From CAIVAT01 sp049317265 (GTDB lineage: Bacteria; Bacteroidota; Bacteroidia; Bacteroidales; FEN-979), in the NCBI GenBank assembly GCA_049317265.1, contig JBMOIP010000019.1:14638-78637 (forward strand): a stretch of 64,000 bases of DNA, read 5' to 3'. The stretch's first letter is position 1. Each line of letters starts with the position of its first letter. Made by a program: the position numbers and the translations under genes. Below, in pieces: positions 1 to 8,596 of this stretch. The notes below the pieces were generated by a model. That model did no database searches and had not been told where the DNA came from. It saw nothing but the letters and a program-made list of their open reading frames with translations.

Positions 1-367
1 CAAGGCAAAACTACACATTTATCCTTTTTCCAGGGAGATCAGAATGAGATTGTAATACCAGGTGAATCTTATCGGGATACTACACAGGATATCAATGGCT
101 TATATTTGTTTCATCACTGTCGGCGCAATTACATTTGATAACCACAAACTGGCCAATGAATGAACTCATTACAGGAAATCCGCGATAAGGAATTACCCGC
201 CTGAAAAGTTGCCACAATCAATATAAAATCTGAAATCTGAGTTGTGAATTTAATGCATTGTTGCTTCCCACCAGATTTTCCTCCTGATTCAAAAATATTG
301 ATCCCCTTGTTATAGAAAATCCCTACCTTTACTTACTTGTACTTTCAGGAACTAACTACAAAATCCA
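1..367. other. gene-poor left edge
   Basis: No convincing gene. Plus-strand frame 1 is open from the first base to a TGA at 136-138 (45 codons), so the tail of a gene starting before the window is possible, but the translated peptide resembles no family I know. The rest is AT-rich spacer containing the candidate promoter of the next gene. Confidence 0.5.
324..331 (+). promoter_or_regulatory. candidate -7 element (TACCTTTA) for the MBL-fold RNase gene
   Basis: Seven of eight positions match the Bacteroidota -7 consensus TAnnTTTG, 36 bp before the ATG at 368. No TTTG -33 element is at standard spacing; an ATTG at 297-300 is slightly too far away. Confidence 0.35.
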
Positions 368-1759
368 ATGAAAATCACTTTCTACGGCGCAGCCGGCGGA
401 GTTACCGGAACTGCCTATTACTGTGAATCTTCAAATGCCCGGATCATGATCGATTGCGGTATGTTCCAGGGTGGAAAACGCGATGAATCGAGAAACAAGG
501 CTGCGCCGCCGGTCAATTACCGCACCCTGGATGCCATCGTGCTCACGCATGCCCACCTTGACCATTGCGGCAGGCTGCCCATGGCCGTTCGGGAGGGGTA
601 CAGGGGTCCCATTTTCGGCACTCCGGCCACGCTCGACCTTGCTGCCCTGGTACTCCGTGATTCATTGAAAGTGCAGACAAGTGATCTTGACAAACAGAAC
701 AGGATGCTGGTACGAAACGGAAAGCCTAAAATCAAGCCTCCATTTTACGAGGAAGATGTGGAGGGCGCCATCCTTCAGATGAAACCTCTCTCCTACCATG
801 AACCGTTTCCGGTTGCGAAAGGAATGCATATTACCGTTGATGAAGCCGGGCATATCCTTGGTTCCGGTAGCCTTAAGCTGACGGTGGAAGAAAAATCCCG
901 CAAAAAATCAGTCATCTTCTCCGGTGACCTTGGCGCTGCCGGTATGCCCATCGTGCGTGACCCTGAGCCATTCAGGGAGGCTGATATGGTGATCATGGAG
1001 TCAACTTATGGCGACCGCGACCACAAACCCCTGCAGGAAACCATCGACGAAGCCGTCAGGATCATCAAGGAGGCGTTGCATACCAAGGGAAAAATCCTGG
1101 TACCCTCTTTTGCCATTGGCAGGACCCAGGACCTGATCTACTATTTTGAGCAGGCATTCAGAAAAGGCGGTCTCCCCCGATTCCCAATTTATATTGACAG
1201 TCCGATGGCCATTGAAGCCACACGGATTTACATGAGCCATCCCGAACTGTTTGATGACGAAATGAATGAATTCATCAACAGCGGCGAAATGGAGCGCGAC
1301 AAAGGATATATCCGCCCCACTCAAACAGCCGAAGAATCCAAACACCTCAACGAAGTTCAGGGTCCCTGCATGATCATTGCAGGATCAGGGATGTGCAATG
1401 CCGGAAGGATCAGGCACCATCTGCGCCATAACCTCTGGAAGGCTGAAACCTCTGTGCTCATTGTCGGGTACCAGGCGGAAGGAACGCTTGGAAGGAAGCT
1501 GGTGGACGGGAATCAATCGGTAAATATTTTCGGTGAAAGGATAGCCGTAAAAGCACAGATCCACAAGTTGGGAGGATTCAGCGCTCATGCCGGTCAGACC
1601 GATTTACTGAAATGGTTCAACGTGCTTGCCCCCGACCGTCCCCGGGTGGTACTGACCCACGGTGAAGAAAAAGCCAGGCACCCACTGGCCGAGATCATCC
1701 GCCAGAGGTATGGCCTGCAGCCATTCCTTCCACAATATGGAGACAGCATCGATCTTTAA
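368..1759 (+). CDS. MBL-fold beta-CASP ribonuclease (CPSF73/TTHA0252-like)
   Basis: This 463-residue protein has the complete architecture of metallo-beta-lactamase/beta-CASP RNA nucleases. The zinc-binding HxHxDH motif is HAHLDH at residues 61-66. An SGDLG motif supplies the next metal ligand, the beta-CASP motif ESTYGDRDH follows, and GSGMCNAGRIRHH and FSAHAGQTD carry later catalytic positions, with a final VLTHGE histidine. The family cleaves or trims RNA in the cytoplasm; bacterial members of this short type lack the KH domains of archaeal homologues, and none is visible here. The ATG is preceded by a plausible -7 element. The pyruvate kinase gene begins about 42 bp downstream and may be cotranscribed. 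Substrate specificity cannot be read from the sequence. Confidence 0.88.
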   Translation: MKITFYGAAGGVTGTAYYCESSNARIMIDCGMFQGGKRDESRNKAAPPVNYRTLDAIVLTHAHLDHCGRLPMAVREGYRGPIFGTPATLDLAALVLRDSLKVQTSDLDKQNRMLVRNGKPKIKPPFYEEDVEGAILQMKPLSYHEPFPVAKGMHITVDEAGHILGSGSLKLTVEEKSRKKSVIFSGDLGAAGMPIVRDPEPFREADMVIMESTYGDRDHKPLQETIDEAVRIIKEALHTKGKILVPSFAIGRTQDLIYYFEQAFRKGGLPRFPIYIDSPMAIEATRIYMSHPELFDDEMNEFINSGEMERDKGYIRPTQTAEESKHLNEVQGPCMIIAGSGMCNAGRIRHHLRHNLWKAETSVLIVGYQAEGTLGRKLVDGNQSVNIFGERIAVKAQIHKLGGFSAHAGQTDLLKWFNVLAPDRPRVVLTHGEEKARHPLAEIIRQRYGLQPFLPQYGDSIDL

Positions 1760-1801
1760 TAAACCTCCACACAATCCAGGGTGTGGATAATCCCAAATCC
1801 C

Positions 1802-3220
1802 ATGCAGACCCATTATCGCCGCACCAAAATAGTTGCCACCATAGGCCCGGCAAGCAGTTCCCCTGAAATGATCAGAGCCCTGATAGAAGCAGGAATGGAT
1901 GTAGCCCGTCTTAATTTTTCCCACGGAAAATATGAAGATCATGCCGAAGTGATAAAAATCCTCAGGAAGGTTTCTGATGAACTCCATAAACCGGTAACCA
2001 TCATGCAGGATCTCCAGGGCCCGAAGATCAGGGTGGGACTTCTTCCGGGAGGTGCGATCAACATCAACCGTGGGGAGACCATTACCTTGCTGCCGCAGTC
2101 AGAGTACAAATCTGCCGCGGCCACCATCCCCATCGATTATCCCTATGTGGCTGAAGAAGCCCGTCCCGGCATGCAGGTGCTGCTTGCTGATGGACTATTC
2201 GAACTTGAAGTTACCGGGATCATCGGTAATGGCGTTTTGTGCCGTGTCATTGAGGGCGGTCACCTGACCGATCACAAAGGGGTGAACTTTCCAAACCTTA
2301 ACCTCAGGTTGCCTTCCCTTACAGATAAAGACATCAAAGACCTGGAATTCGGTCTTTCCCAGGATGTAGACTGGATTTCACTGAGTTTTGTAAGGTCGGC
2401 CGGGGATGTGATCAACCTAAGAAATCTCATTGGTGAAAAAGGCTTCAATAAACCGATCATCGCCAAAATTGAGAAACCGCAGGCCATAGAGCACCTTGAA
2501 GAAATCGTTGAAGCTGTTCACGGAATCATGGTGGCACGCGGCGACCTGGGCGTTGAGATGAGCCCCGACAAGGTGCCGATGCTTCAGAAACGGATCATCG
2601 AGTTATGCAACCGCAGCGGGAAAACCGTAATTACAGCCACGCAAATGCTGGAGAGCATGATCCATGAGCCACGACCTACCCGGGCTGAGGCCAGTGACGT
2701 TGCGAATGCGATCATTGACGGCACTGATGCCATCATGCTTTCAGGGGAGACCGCAATGGGGGATTTCCCTGTAAAAGCAGTGGAGATGATGGTTAAAATC
2801 GCCCTGGATGTGGAGGCAAAGATTGAATTTAAAACCTATCCTCCAACAGGTCATGCAGATATTGTTGCCCTGAGCCGTGCCGCTAACCAAATGGCTGAGG
2901 TAATTATCCCATCCTGTATTGTTGTCATGACCACCGGGGGAAGAAGCGCCCGGTTTGTCGCAGCTGAACGTCCGAAGGCACCGATTTTTGCCTTCACCAC
3001 CCACGTCAGTGTTTACCACGGCTTGAATATGCTATGGGGCATCACGCCAATACTGATAGAAGAGCACCCCGACACCTTCGAAGAGATGGTTTCCATTGCT
3101 GAAACAAACCTATTGAAAAGGGGGCTCTCAAAACCAGGTGATAAAATCCTTCTCCTGGGAGGCATTCCCGCCCATGAGGCAGGTGGAACAAATTTTATCA
3201 AAGTCCATACGATCCGCTAA
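1802..3220 (+). CDS. pyk: pyruvate kinase
   Basis: Catalyses the last step of glycolysis, phosphoenolpyruvate plus ADP to pyruvate plus ATP, in the cytoplasm. The protein (472 aa from this start) has the family landmarks: KIVATIGPAS near the N-terminus, RLNFSHG at residues 36-42, the catalytic-lysine strand IAKIEKPQ, ARGDLGVEM, ATQMLESM, and a C-terminal domain with TTGGRSARFVA. Length fits standard bacterial enzymes. I chose the ATG at 1802 over an in-frame GTG at 1781 because MQTHYRRTKIVATIGP matches the usual N-terminus. It follows the RNase gene by 42 bp, so an operon is possible. No unusual residue was noticed. Confidence 0.95.
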   Translation: MQTHYRRTKIVATIGPASSSPEMIRALIEAGMDVARLNFSHGKYEDHAEVIKILRKVSDELHKPVTIMQDLQGPKIRVGLLPGGAININRGETITLLPQSEYKSAAATIPIDYPYVAEEARPGMQVLLADGLFELEVTGIIGNGVLCRVIEGGHLTDHKGVNFPNLNLRLPSLTDKDIKDLEFGLSQDVDWISLSFVRSAGDVINLRNLIGEKGFNKPIIAKIEKPQAIEHLEEIVEAVHGIMVARGDLGVEMSPDKVPMLQKRIIELCNRSGKTVITATQMLESMIHEPRPTRAEASDVANAIIDGTDAIMLSGETAMGDFPVKAVEMMVKIALDVEAKIEFKTYPPTGHADIVALSRAANQMAEVIIPSCIVVMTTGGRSARFVAAERPKAPIFAFTTHVSVYHGLNMLWGITPILIEEHPDTFEEMVSIAETNLLKRGLSKPGDKILLLGGIPAHEAGGTNFIKVHTIR

Positions 3221-3273
3221 TGGCCAACCGTCAACCGGGATTGCTGAATATTATGCATTTTCAAACTTTTTGT

Positions 3274-3281
3274 TAATTTCG
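3274..3281 (+). promoter_or_regulatory. candidate -7 element (TAATTTCG)
   Basis: Seven of eight matches to TAnnTTTG, 16 bp before the ATG at 3298, in the 77-bp gap after pyk. Confidence 0.4.
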
Positions 3282-3297
3282 CACAAAACTAAACTCC

Positions 3298-3924
3298 ATG
3301 AAAAGATATTTTATTTTAATTGCAGCGATCATCTGCATCCCTTTTATGCTCAGATCCCAGGGTGTTGAGGTAACCCCGTTTGGCGGTTACGTATTCCCCG
3401 GAACCATGCACGGCTCAAATGGCGATCTCTATGTTAACGGAAACGGTCAGTACGGTGGTATGATCAGCATCGGGGTCAGCCGGGTCATGGATGTTGACTT
3501 CATTTACAACAGGAGCGATACCAAAGCCGACTTCAGCAGTTATTATACGCTTTTAGGGTATGAATCCCAACTTCCACTGAGTATCAACTATATGCATGTT
3601 GGATTTACCAAGAACTTCAGGATTAACCCGATGGTTTCGCCATTTGTCGGCTTCAACCTCGGAGGTTGCCTGTTTTATCCCAAAGAGGAATACCGGGAGG
3701 CCTGGTTTTTCTCGATGGGAATGAATGCAGGAGCAAAAATCTACTTCAGCAAACGGGTAGGATTGCGTCTCCAGGCCCAGGCGTACATGCCGATCCAGGG
3801 ATCTGGTTATTCGTTTATGGTTGGAACAGGTGGCTCAGGCGGTGGGGTTTCACTGTACTCGACCATTGTTCAGTTCGGCTTCACAGGCGGATTGATCTTC
3901 AGGTTAGGACACGTGGCCCAATAG
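3298..3924 (+). CDS. outer-membrane beta-barrel family protein
   Basis: A 208-residue secreted protein with a signal peptide (MKRYFILIAAIICIPFMLRS, cleavage probably just after) and alternating hydrophobic/aromatic strands separated by glycine-rich turns, the pattern of small eight-stranded outer-membrane barrels (PF13568/PF13505-like). The C-terminus VQFGFTGGLIFRLG looks like a closing strand. It converges with another small barrel gene at 3935, with 10 bp between their ends. No enzymatic motif is visible; function within the family is unassigned. Confidence 0.65.
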   Translation: MKRYFILIAAIICIPFMLRSQGVEVTPFGGYVFPGTMHGSNGDLYVNGNGQYGGMISIGVSRVMDVDFIYNRSDTKADFSSYYTLLGYESQLPLSINYMHVGFTKNFRINPMVSPFVGFNLGGCLFYPKEEYREAWFFSMGMNAGAKIYFSKRVGLRLQAQAYMPIQGSGYSFMVGTGGSGGGVSLYSTIVQFGFTGGLIFRLGHVAQ

Positions 3925-3934
3925 ACCTGGTATT

Positions 3935-4567
3935 TTAATTGTCACCAAACTTGTAGCTCACCCCGGCATTGAGGATCGAGTTCGTCCCGATACCAAATTC
4001 GCCAAAGAAGCTTAATGCCCTGCCAACGCGGAATCCCAGCAGGGTCATCTGGCCGGCAGGGAAGATTTTTTGACCATTAATGACTTCATTCGACTGGATA
4101 GAGCCAGAGTTGATCGTCTTCTTATAAAAATCCATGGTCACACCCAAACCGATTCCTGAATACATCGAAAACGATGGTTTATTCACGTAATGGAACCGGA
4201 CATTCGCAATACCCTGCCATAGGTTATCAGTCATAGTTTCCCTGTAGGTTGACTGAGAAGAATAGTAATAATCTGAATTACCGCTGCGTCCGATATTGGT
4301 ATAGCTGAGCTGAAAACCGACTGAAACCACTTTATTCATGGAGCGGGCATACCCGAGCAAAAATGTTCCGGAAAACGAATTTGCTGTAAGATTTTCATTA
4401 TCAATGAAATAATAAATTGTACCTATACCATAGGATACATAAAAATTGTTGGCAAGGTCGGCCTGTCCCAATTTCCCTTTGGGTGAATTTGCTTCCTTAT
4501 CCTGAGCGAAGGTGCATGCCATGCCAACGAAGATCATGGCCATGGTGAAAAGAACCAGCTTTTTCAT
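3935..4567 (-). CDS. outer-membrane beta-barrel family protein
   Basis: A 210-residue protein with a clear signal peptide (MKKLVLFTMAMIFVGMACTFA followed by Q) and a series of amphipathic strands ending in SILNAGVSYKFGDN, typical of small Bacteroidota outer-membrane barrels. It lies downstream of ppnP on the same strand (30 bp gap). A perfect -7 element overlapping the end of ppnP suggests it also has its own transcript. Specific role unknown. Confidence 0.65.
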   Translation of the reverse strand: MKKLVLFTMAMIFVGMACTFAQDKEANSPKGKLGQADLANNFYVSYGIGTIYYFIDNENLTANSFSGTFLLGYARSMNKVVSVGFQLSYTNIGRSGNSDYYYSSQSTYRETMTDNLWQGIANVRFHYVNKPSFSMYSGIGLGVTMDFYKKTINSGSIQSNEVINGQKIFPAGQMTLLGFRVGRALSFFGEFGIGTNSILNAGVSYKFGDN

Positions 4568-4597
4568 GTTGATTATTTTAAGGGTTAGTGCAGATAA

Positions 4598-4879
4598 TTA
4601 AAGGTACAGGCAAAGATAAGCCGCATCAGCTGCGATGCGTAATTTGAATTTCGAATCTTTTGGAACCACAAACATTTCAAATGGCTTAAATTCTTTCCAC
4701 TCGTGCTCGCCGGGCAACTGCACGACCATCATTCCTGAAATAACGGTCATATGCTCCACCGTTGAAGTTCCAAATTCATACTCGCCGGGAGCCATTACCC
4801 CCATTGTTGCAGGGCCATCGGGAGATTTAAATGCGATAGACTTGACCTTTCCGTCAAAATATTCGTTTGTTTTGAACAT
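4598..4879 (-). CDS. ppnP: pyrimidine/purine nucleoside phosphorylase (DUF1255)
   Basis: A complete 93-residue single-domain cupin of the PpnP/YaiE family, which splits a wide range of nucleosides with phosphate to give base and ribose 1-phosphate. Diagnostic stretches include the N-terminal NEYFDGKVKSIAF, PGEYEFGTSTVEHMTVISG and the cupin strand FEMFVVPKDSKFKLR, ending in CLYL. The length matches the family exactly. A perfect TAnnTTTG element (minus strand, 4900-4907) lies 21 bp upstream of the start. The following barrel gene has its own promoter-like element inside the 3' end of this gene. Confidence 0.85.
   Translation of the reverse strand: MFKTNEYFDGKVKSIAFKSPDGPATMGVMAPGEYEFGTSTVEHMTVISGMMVVQLPGEHEWKEFKPFEMFVVPKDSKFKLRIAADAAYLCLYL
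4611..4618 (-). promoter_or_regulatory. -7 element (TATCTTTG) inside the 3' end of ppnP
   Basis: Perfect match to TAnnTTTG on the minus strand, 43 bp upstream of the barrel gene start at 4567 and embedded in the last codons of ppnP. Confidence 0.5.
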
Positions 4880-4899
4880 CTGTTAATTTTTTAGCATGT

Positions 4900-4907
4900 C
4901 AAAAGTA
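4900..4907 (-). promoter_or_regulatory. -7 element (TACTTTTG) for ppnP
   Basis: Perfect TAnnTTTG on the minus strand, 20 bp before the ppnP start codon. No -33 TTTG at standard spacing was found. Confidence 0.5.
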
Positions 4908-4950
4908 CGAACAAATTGGTGTGATTGGGGGAAATGTTGATTTTTTTTTT

Positions 4951-5012
4951 GTGGACAAGGGGACAAGGGGACAAGTGGACGGGCGGACGGGCGGACGGGC
5001 GGACGGGCGGGC
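4951..5012. repeat. 8-bp-period tandem repeat (GGGACAAG then GGGCGGAC units)
   Basis: Two to three copies of a GGGACAAG-type octamer run directly into four copies of GGGCGGAC, giving a 62-bp tract with constant 8-bp period, upstream of the ppnP promoter and next to a ten-T run. The reverse complement of the same kind of tract occurs at 51697-51778. Confidence 0.8.
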
Positions 5013-5019
5013 ATAAAAA

Positions 5020-5050
5020 AACCCGGAACTGGTCCGGGTTCTTTTTCTTT
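5020..5050 (-). terminator. bidirectional-looking intrinsic terminator
   Basis: AACCCGGA (5020-5027) and TCCGGGTT (5033-5040) form a perfect 8-bp stem with a 5-nt loop, flanked by seven A before and CTTTTTCTTT after. It lies just beyond the stop of the minus-strand barrel gene ending at 5063, so on that strand it has stem plus U-tract. Confidence 0.75.
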
Positions 5051-5062
5051 ATTGTTGTGAAT

Positions 5063-5713
5063 TTAGCGAACGATGAGTACCAGTCCTACTTTGAGGTTCA
5101 GCATCTGGATGTTTTTGTAGGTGATGTTGTCGGTGAATTCAATTTTATTGGTAGTCCATTTGTAATTGAAAGCCACGAGCGCTCCCCAGCTTGAAAATGC
5201 GCCAAACTTAACCAGGGCACCGACTTCAGGGGTGAGTGAAAAATCCCAGCGGGTTTTATAGGCATCATACTCCTGCACGAGCATATGATGCTCCATATAG
5301 TCGCCGCCAATGCCAAGTCCAACATAGGGAGAAAGCATTTTGCCAGGCATAAAATGATAGGCAATAACCCCCTGGAACGGCACCATCCAGGTGAAACGGT
5401 AATTTGTTGCCGTGATGGCTGCCCCGTCGGCGAGATAAAATGTTTCGTTAGTATAGGTCTGACCTACCCTTTGCCACATGATGTTAAAGCCGGCAGCCAA
5501 ACCACCTTTGATGAAATAACGTCCGCCAAGATCAAAACCTGCCGGGCTGGCATTGCCTACCCATTTATTGAAATCACCCATGGTAAAGGTTGTATTCCAG
5601 GAAATGGTATAATAGGAACTTGGTGTGAATCCGAGAGAAGCAGGTTTATCCTGGGCCTGGGCAGCCCCCGAAAGGATTACCAGTGCTGAAAGTACAATGA
5701 ATATTTTTTTCAT
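5063..5713 (-). CDS. outer-membrane beta-barrel family protein
   Basis: A 216-residue secreted protein: signal peptide MKKIFIVLSALVILSGAAQA followed by QDKPAS, then strands rich in aromatic and glycine residues and a terminal strand NLKVGLVLIVR. It fits the OmpW/porin-family small barrel type found in great numbers in Bacteroidota. It starts 21 bp after the DUF4136 lipoprotein gene on the same strand, so the two are probably one operon, closed by the hairpin at 5020-5050. Ligand unknown. Confidence 0.65.
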   Translation of the reverse strand: MKKIFIVLSALVILSGAAQAQDKPASLGFTPSSYYTISWNTTFTMGDFNKWVGNASPAGFDLGGRYFIKGGLAAGFNIMWQRVGQTYTNETFYLADGAAITATNYRFTWMVPFQGVIAYHFMPGKMLSPYVGLGIGGDYMEHHMLVQEYDAYKTRWDFSLTPEVGALVKFGAFSSWGALVAFNYKWTTNKIEFTDNITYKNIQMLNLKVGLVLIVR

Positions 5714-5734
5714 ATCGATATTTATTAAATATTA

Positions 5735-6358
5735 TTAATGACCCGGGAAACCTTTGGTTTGTGTAAATGCCACATCAACACAATCATTGATCTGAGATGT
5801 GGAATGGTTTCCTGTAACCAGTCCGCGGATATATGCATTCCAGCAAACAGGAATTTTATTATCTACTTTATTTTTCACGTCCATCAGGTCCATCAATAGC
5901 GTGCCGGCTGAATAACTTGTGACATAGGTTGGATAATAGGGATAGTAATATCCACCACTGCCCCAGTAATCGGGAGGATAGTAACCCGGGTAACCCCAGT
6001 ACCATCCTGGATAATAAACACTGACGTTCACATTTACAATATATGAAACTGCCAGATAGAGGTCTGTGGTTTTCGCATTGGTGGTCCTGGTGTATCCAAG
6101 GCTGTTCATATTCTTTGCAATCCTTGCTGTGATTGACTGTACCTGGGAATTGTAGAGCAATCCGCTGTCCTTGTCAGAAATCTTGACAATGGAGTCGCTC
6201 ATGTAATAGGTTTTGAATGTGGTAAAGTCAACTGTCTCATCGTATTTCGTATAGACGGCAAGATCTTCCAGTAGTCGGTCGGAAGATGGCGGGTACTTTG
6301 AGCAAGATGCCAGAATCAGGCCTGCTCCTAAGCATAAAAGGATCAATTTTGTTTTCAT
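5735..6358 (-). CDS. DUF4136 lipoprotein
   Basis: A 207-residue lipoprotein. The start at 6358 gives MKTKLILLCLGAGLILASC with a lipobox (LASC), so the cysteine would be lipidated. An upstream in-frame extension to 6457 encodes no leader-like sequence and runs across the promoter. The mature part begins with a DUF4136-like DETVDFTTFKTYYM and contains a Tyr/Pro/Gly-rich segment (about residues 115-145). DUF4136 proteins are envelope proteins of unknown biochemical role. Probably cotranscribed with the downstream barrel gene. Confidence 0.8.
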   Translation of the reverse strand: MKTKLILLCLGAGLILASCSKYPPSSDRLLEDLAVYTKYDETVDFTTFKTYYMSDSIVKISDKDSGLLYNSQVQSITARIAKNMNSLGYTRTTNAKTTDLYLAVSYIVNVNVSVYYPGWYWGYPGYYPPDYWGSGGYYYPYYPTYVTSYSAGTLLMDLMDVKNKVDNKIPVCWNAYIRGLVTGNHSTSQINDCVDVAFTQTKGFPGH

Positions 6359-6377
6359 AGGTTTTGTTTTTCTTGGG

Positions 6378-6385
6378 CAAATATA
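6378..6385 (-). promoter_or_regulatory. -7 element (TATATTTG) for the DUF4136 gene
   Basis: Perfect TAnnTTTG on the minus strand, 19 bp before the start codon at 6358; it supports that start over the longer reading frame. Confidence 0.55.
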
Positions 6386-6432
6386 GGAATTATCTGTAAA
6401 TTGCTTAATAATGAAGTTTGATATATTCATTT

Positions 6433-6440
6433 TATCTTTA
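6433..6440 (+). promoter_or_regulatory. candidate -7 element (TATCTTTA) for the DUF1028 gene
   Basis: Seven of eight matches to TAnnTTTG, 26 bp before the ATG at 6467; forms a divergent promoter pair with 6378-6385. Confidence 0.4.
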
Positions 6441-6466
6441 CACCAAATATAAACCAATTAAGCGCT

Positions 6467-7504
6467 ATGTTTAAAAGAAGAAACCTTGGGGTTTACTTAC
6501 TGCTGTCAGTCTTTTTTATCACTCGTTTCCAAACCTCTGCCCAGGATACATTTTCCATCGTAGCCATTGATTCACTCACGGGAGAGATCGGCAGCGCCGG
6601 AGCCTCCTGCGTGGGATCATCGATCAGCTATCCGCACGGCGCAGCGATTCTGAGTGATATTATTCCCGGGGTCGGAGCCATCCATACCCAGGCTGCATGG
6701 GACCATACCAATCAGTTGAACGCCCATAACTGGATGATGATGGGGCTCTCGCCTCAGCAAATGATCGATTCACTTGTGCTTCATGATGCAGGCAACAACC
6801 CAACCACGCGACAATACGGGATTGTCGACTACAACGGTGGTCACCCCAGGAGCGCAGCTTATACAGGAATCAACTGCATGAATTATAAGAATGACACGGC
6901 ACATATCTATTATTCGATCCAGGGAAATATCCTGTTGGGTCAGCAGATCCTGGATTCCATGCAGAACAGGTTCCTTACAACGCCCGGTTCCCTGGCCGAC
7001 AGGCTGATGGCCACTTTACAGGGAGCCAAAGTGATCGGAGCGGATACACGGTGTGCGCCCAGGAACACCTCCTCGCAGTCGGCCTTCCTCCGGGTGGCAC
7101 AAATGAATAACCAGGCTGATTCGCTCTACCTCGATCTTTGGATGGCCTATCCCCAAAATCTTTCCGGGATCTTTCCTACCGACCCGATCGATTCATTGCA
7201 AACCCTTTACAATGCATGGAAAACAGCCATGACGGTCGCTGAGCGCCAACCCCTTTCTGAAAACAGGATCAAGGTTCAATCAACCCCGGAAGGAAAGACA
7301 ATCTTCGACTTTACAGGATGTAAAGATTACCTGAATCAACAACTGGTCATCATTAACATGACTGGCAGGGTGATCCTGGAAACAAAGGTAACCGGGCGTA
7401 TGATGGAGATTGATCTGACATCCTGTAGTTCCCGCCAGGTTTTCGCATACCGGCTGATCAGGAAGGATCATACGTTGGTTGCTTCTGGAAAGTTTAACCA
7501 TTAA
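6467..7504 (+). CDS. DUF1028 Ntn-hydrolase-like protein with type IX secretion tail
   Basis: A 345-residue secreted protein. After a signal peptide ending near TSAQ, the body (about residues 28-240) is a DUF1028 domain: DTFSIVAIDSLTGEIGSAG, then SCVGSSISYPHGA, PGVGAIHTQA and DTRCAPRNTSSQSAFLRV, a fold related to Ntn-hydrolases. The last 80 residues (KVQSTPEGKTIFDF to ASGKFNH) have the beta-sandwich and final Lys-Phe pattern of a Por-type C-terminal sorting domain, implying export across the outer membrane by the type IX system. Substrate unknown. Divergent from the DUF4136 operon. Confidence 0.75.
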   Translation: MFKRRNLGVYLLLSVFFITRFQTSAQDTFSIVAIDSLTGEIGSAGASCVGSSISYPHGAAILSDIIPGVGAIHTQAAWDHTNQLNAHNWMMMGLSPQQMIDSLVLHDAGNNPTTRQYGIVDYNGGHPRSAAYTGINCMNYKNDTAHIYYSIQGNILLGQQILDSMQNRFLTTPGSLADRLMATLQGAKVIGADTRCAPRNTSSQSAFLRVAQMNNQADSLYLDLWMAYPQNLSGIFPTDPIDSLQTLYNAWKTAMTVAERQPLSENRIKVQSTPEGKTIFDFTGCKDYLNQQLVIINMTGRVILETKVTGRMMEIDLTSCSSRQVFAYRLIRKDHTLVASGKFNH

Positions 7505-7624
7505 ATGCGATGCGCGGTATCCTTTTTCAACATTCCGGCTCTTCTATTTAACTTAACAAATTCTGAAAGCATTAACAAGATTTTGTAATTTAACCAACCA
7601 ATTTATTATTTAACTCTCAACCAT

Positions 7625-8581
7625 ATGAAAATGCGTTCCAATATCAACCTTTTCAATGCAACAGTGATCGTTTGCACCATGGCGTTATTCTTTTCGCTGC
7701 CCCTTCAGGCTCAGCGGGGAGGCAACCGCGGTGGTGGTGGCGGAGCCAAAGAACGGCCTGCAGCCAAACCTGCAGCCTCACCATCCAGGGGAGCTACGAG
7801 GGATGTGCAGAAACCAGCAACCAGGCCTGCAACACAGGAATCGGGTACAAACCAGCGGAACCCGGGAAGTCAGAACAAGGGAGGAAACAAGGTGTCAGGT
7901 GGTGACAGAAACAATGTATCCACCGGGAACAAGAACAATGTAACCACCGGGAACCGAACCAATGTTTCAACCGGGAACCGAACCAATGTAAGCGGGAACA
8001 ACGTGAACGTCAATGTTAACAACAGCCGGAATACAGTAGTGGTGGCCAATCCCAGGCCCTACTCAAGGCCTCCGTATGCTTATGGCGGACATAGCTATTA
8101 CAGTTATCATCCGTATCATTACCACCCCTATCAACCCTACCATTATGGACCGGCATACCACCCGTGGGGATTTTTCATTGCCGCCATGGCAACTACGGCC
8201 ATCATTGTAACAGTGGCAAACCAGCAGTATCATTATGACCAGGGAGTTTATTATGTTCCATCCAACGGCGGTTACACCGTGGTCGCTGCTCCGGTCGGCG
8301 CCACCATCACCACACTTCCGCCCGGTTCACAAACAGTCGTTATCAACGAAACGACCAATAACTACTACTATGGCGGAACCTATTATGAAAAATCCGGCGA
8401 GACATACACAGTAGTGCCACCTACGGCTGGAAGCATTGTCGAACAACTCCCTGAAGGAGGCAAAGAGGTGAAGATAGGGGAAGTAACCTACGTCCAGATC
8501 GGTGAAACCTATTACCAGCCTACTCAAAAGGATGGGAAGGATGTTTATGAAGTTGTCGAGGTTAAGGAAGACAAGCAATAA
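7625..8581 (+). CDS. DUF6515-like secreted protein with low-complexity N-terminal region
   Basis: A 318-residue secreted protein. A signal peptide ends near PLQAQ. Residues about 35-140 are low complexity: a Gly/Arg/Ala/Pro segment, then repeats of the form TGNRTNVS. Residues 150-180 are Tyr/His/Pro-rich, followed by a hydrophobic stretch (FFIAAMATTAIIVTVA) and a C-terminal beta-rich part with repeated YY and GETY motifs typical of DUF6515. Probably cell-envelope located; role unknown. The coding region contains short internal nucleotide repeats that match the peptide repeat. It converges with the Omp85-like gene ending at 8597. Confidence 0.7.
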   Translation: MKMRSNINLFNATVIVCTMALFFSLPLQAQRGGNRGGGGGAKERPAAKPAASPSRGATRDVQKPATRPATQESGTNQRNPGSQNKGGNKVSGGDRNNVSTGNKNNVTTGNRTNVSTGNRTNVSGNNVNVNVNNSRNTVVVANPRPYSRPPYAYGGHSYYSYHPYHYHPYQPYHYGPAYHPWGFFIAAMATTAIIVTVANQQYHYDQGVYYVPSNGGYTVVAAPVGATITTLPPGSQTVVINETTNNYYYGGTYYEKSGETYTVVPPTAGSIVEQLPEGGKEVKIGEVTYVQIGETYYQPTQKDGKDVYEVVEVKEDKQ

Positions 8582-8596
8582 GACTAAGAATCAGAA

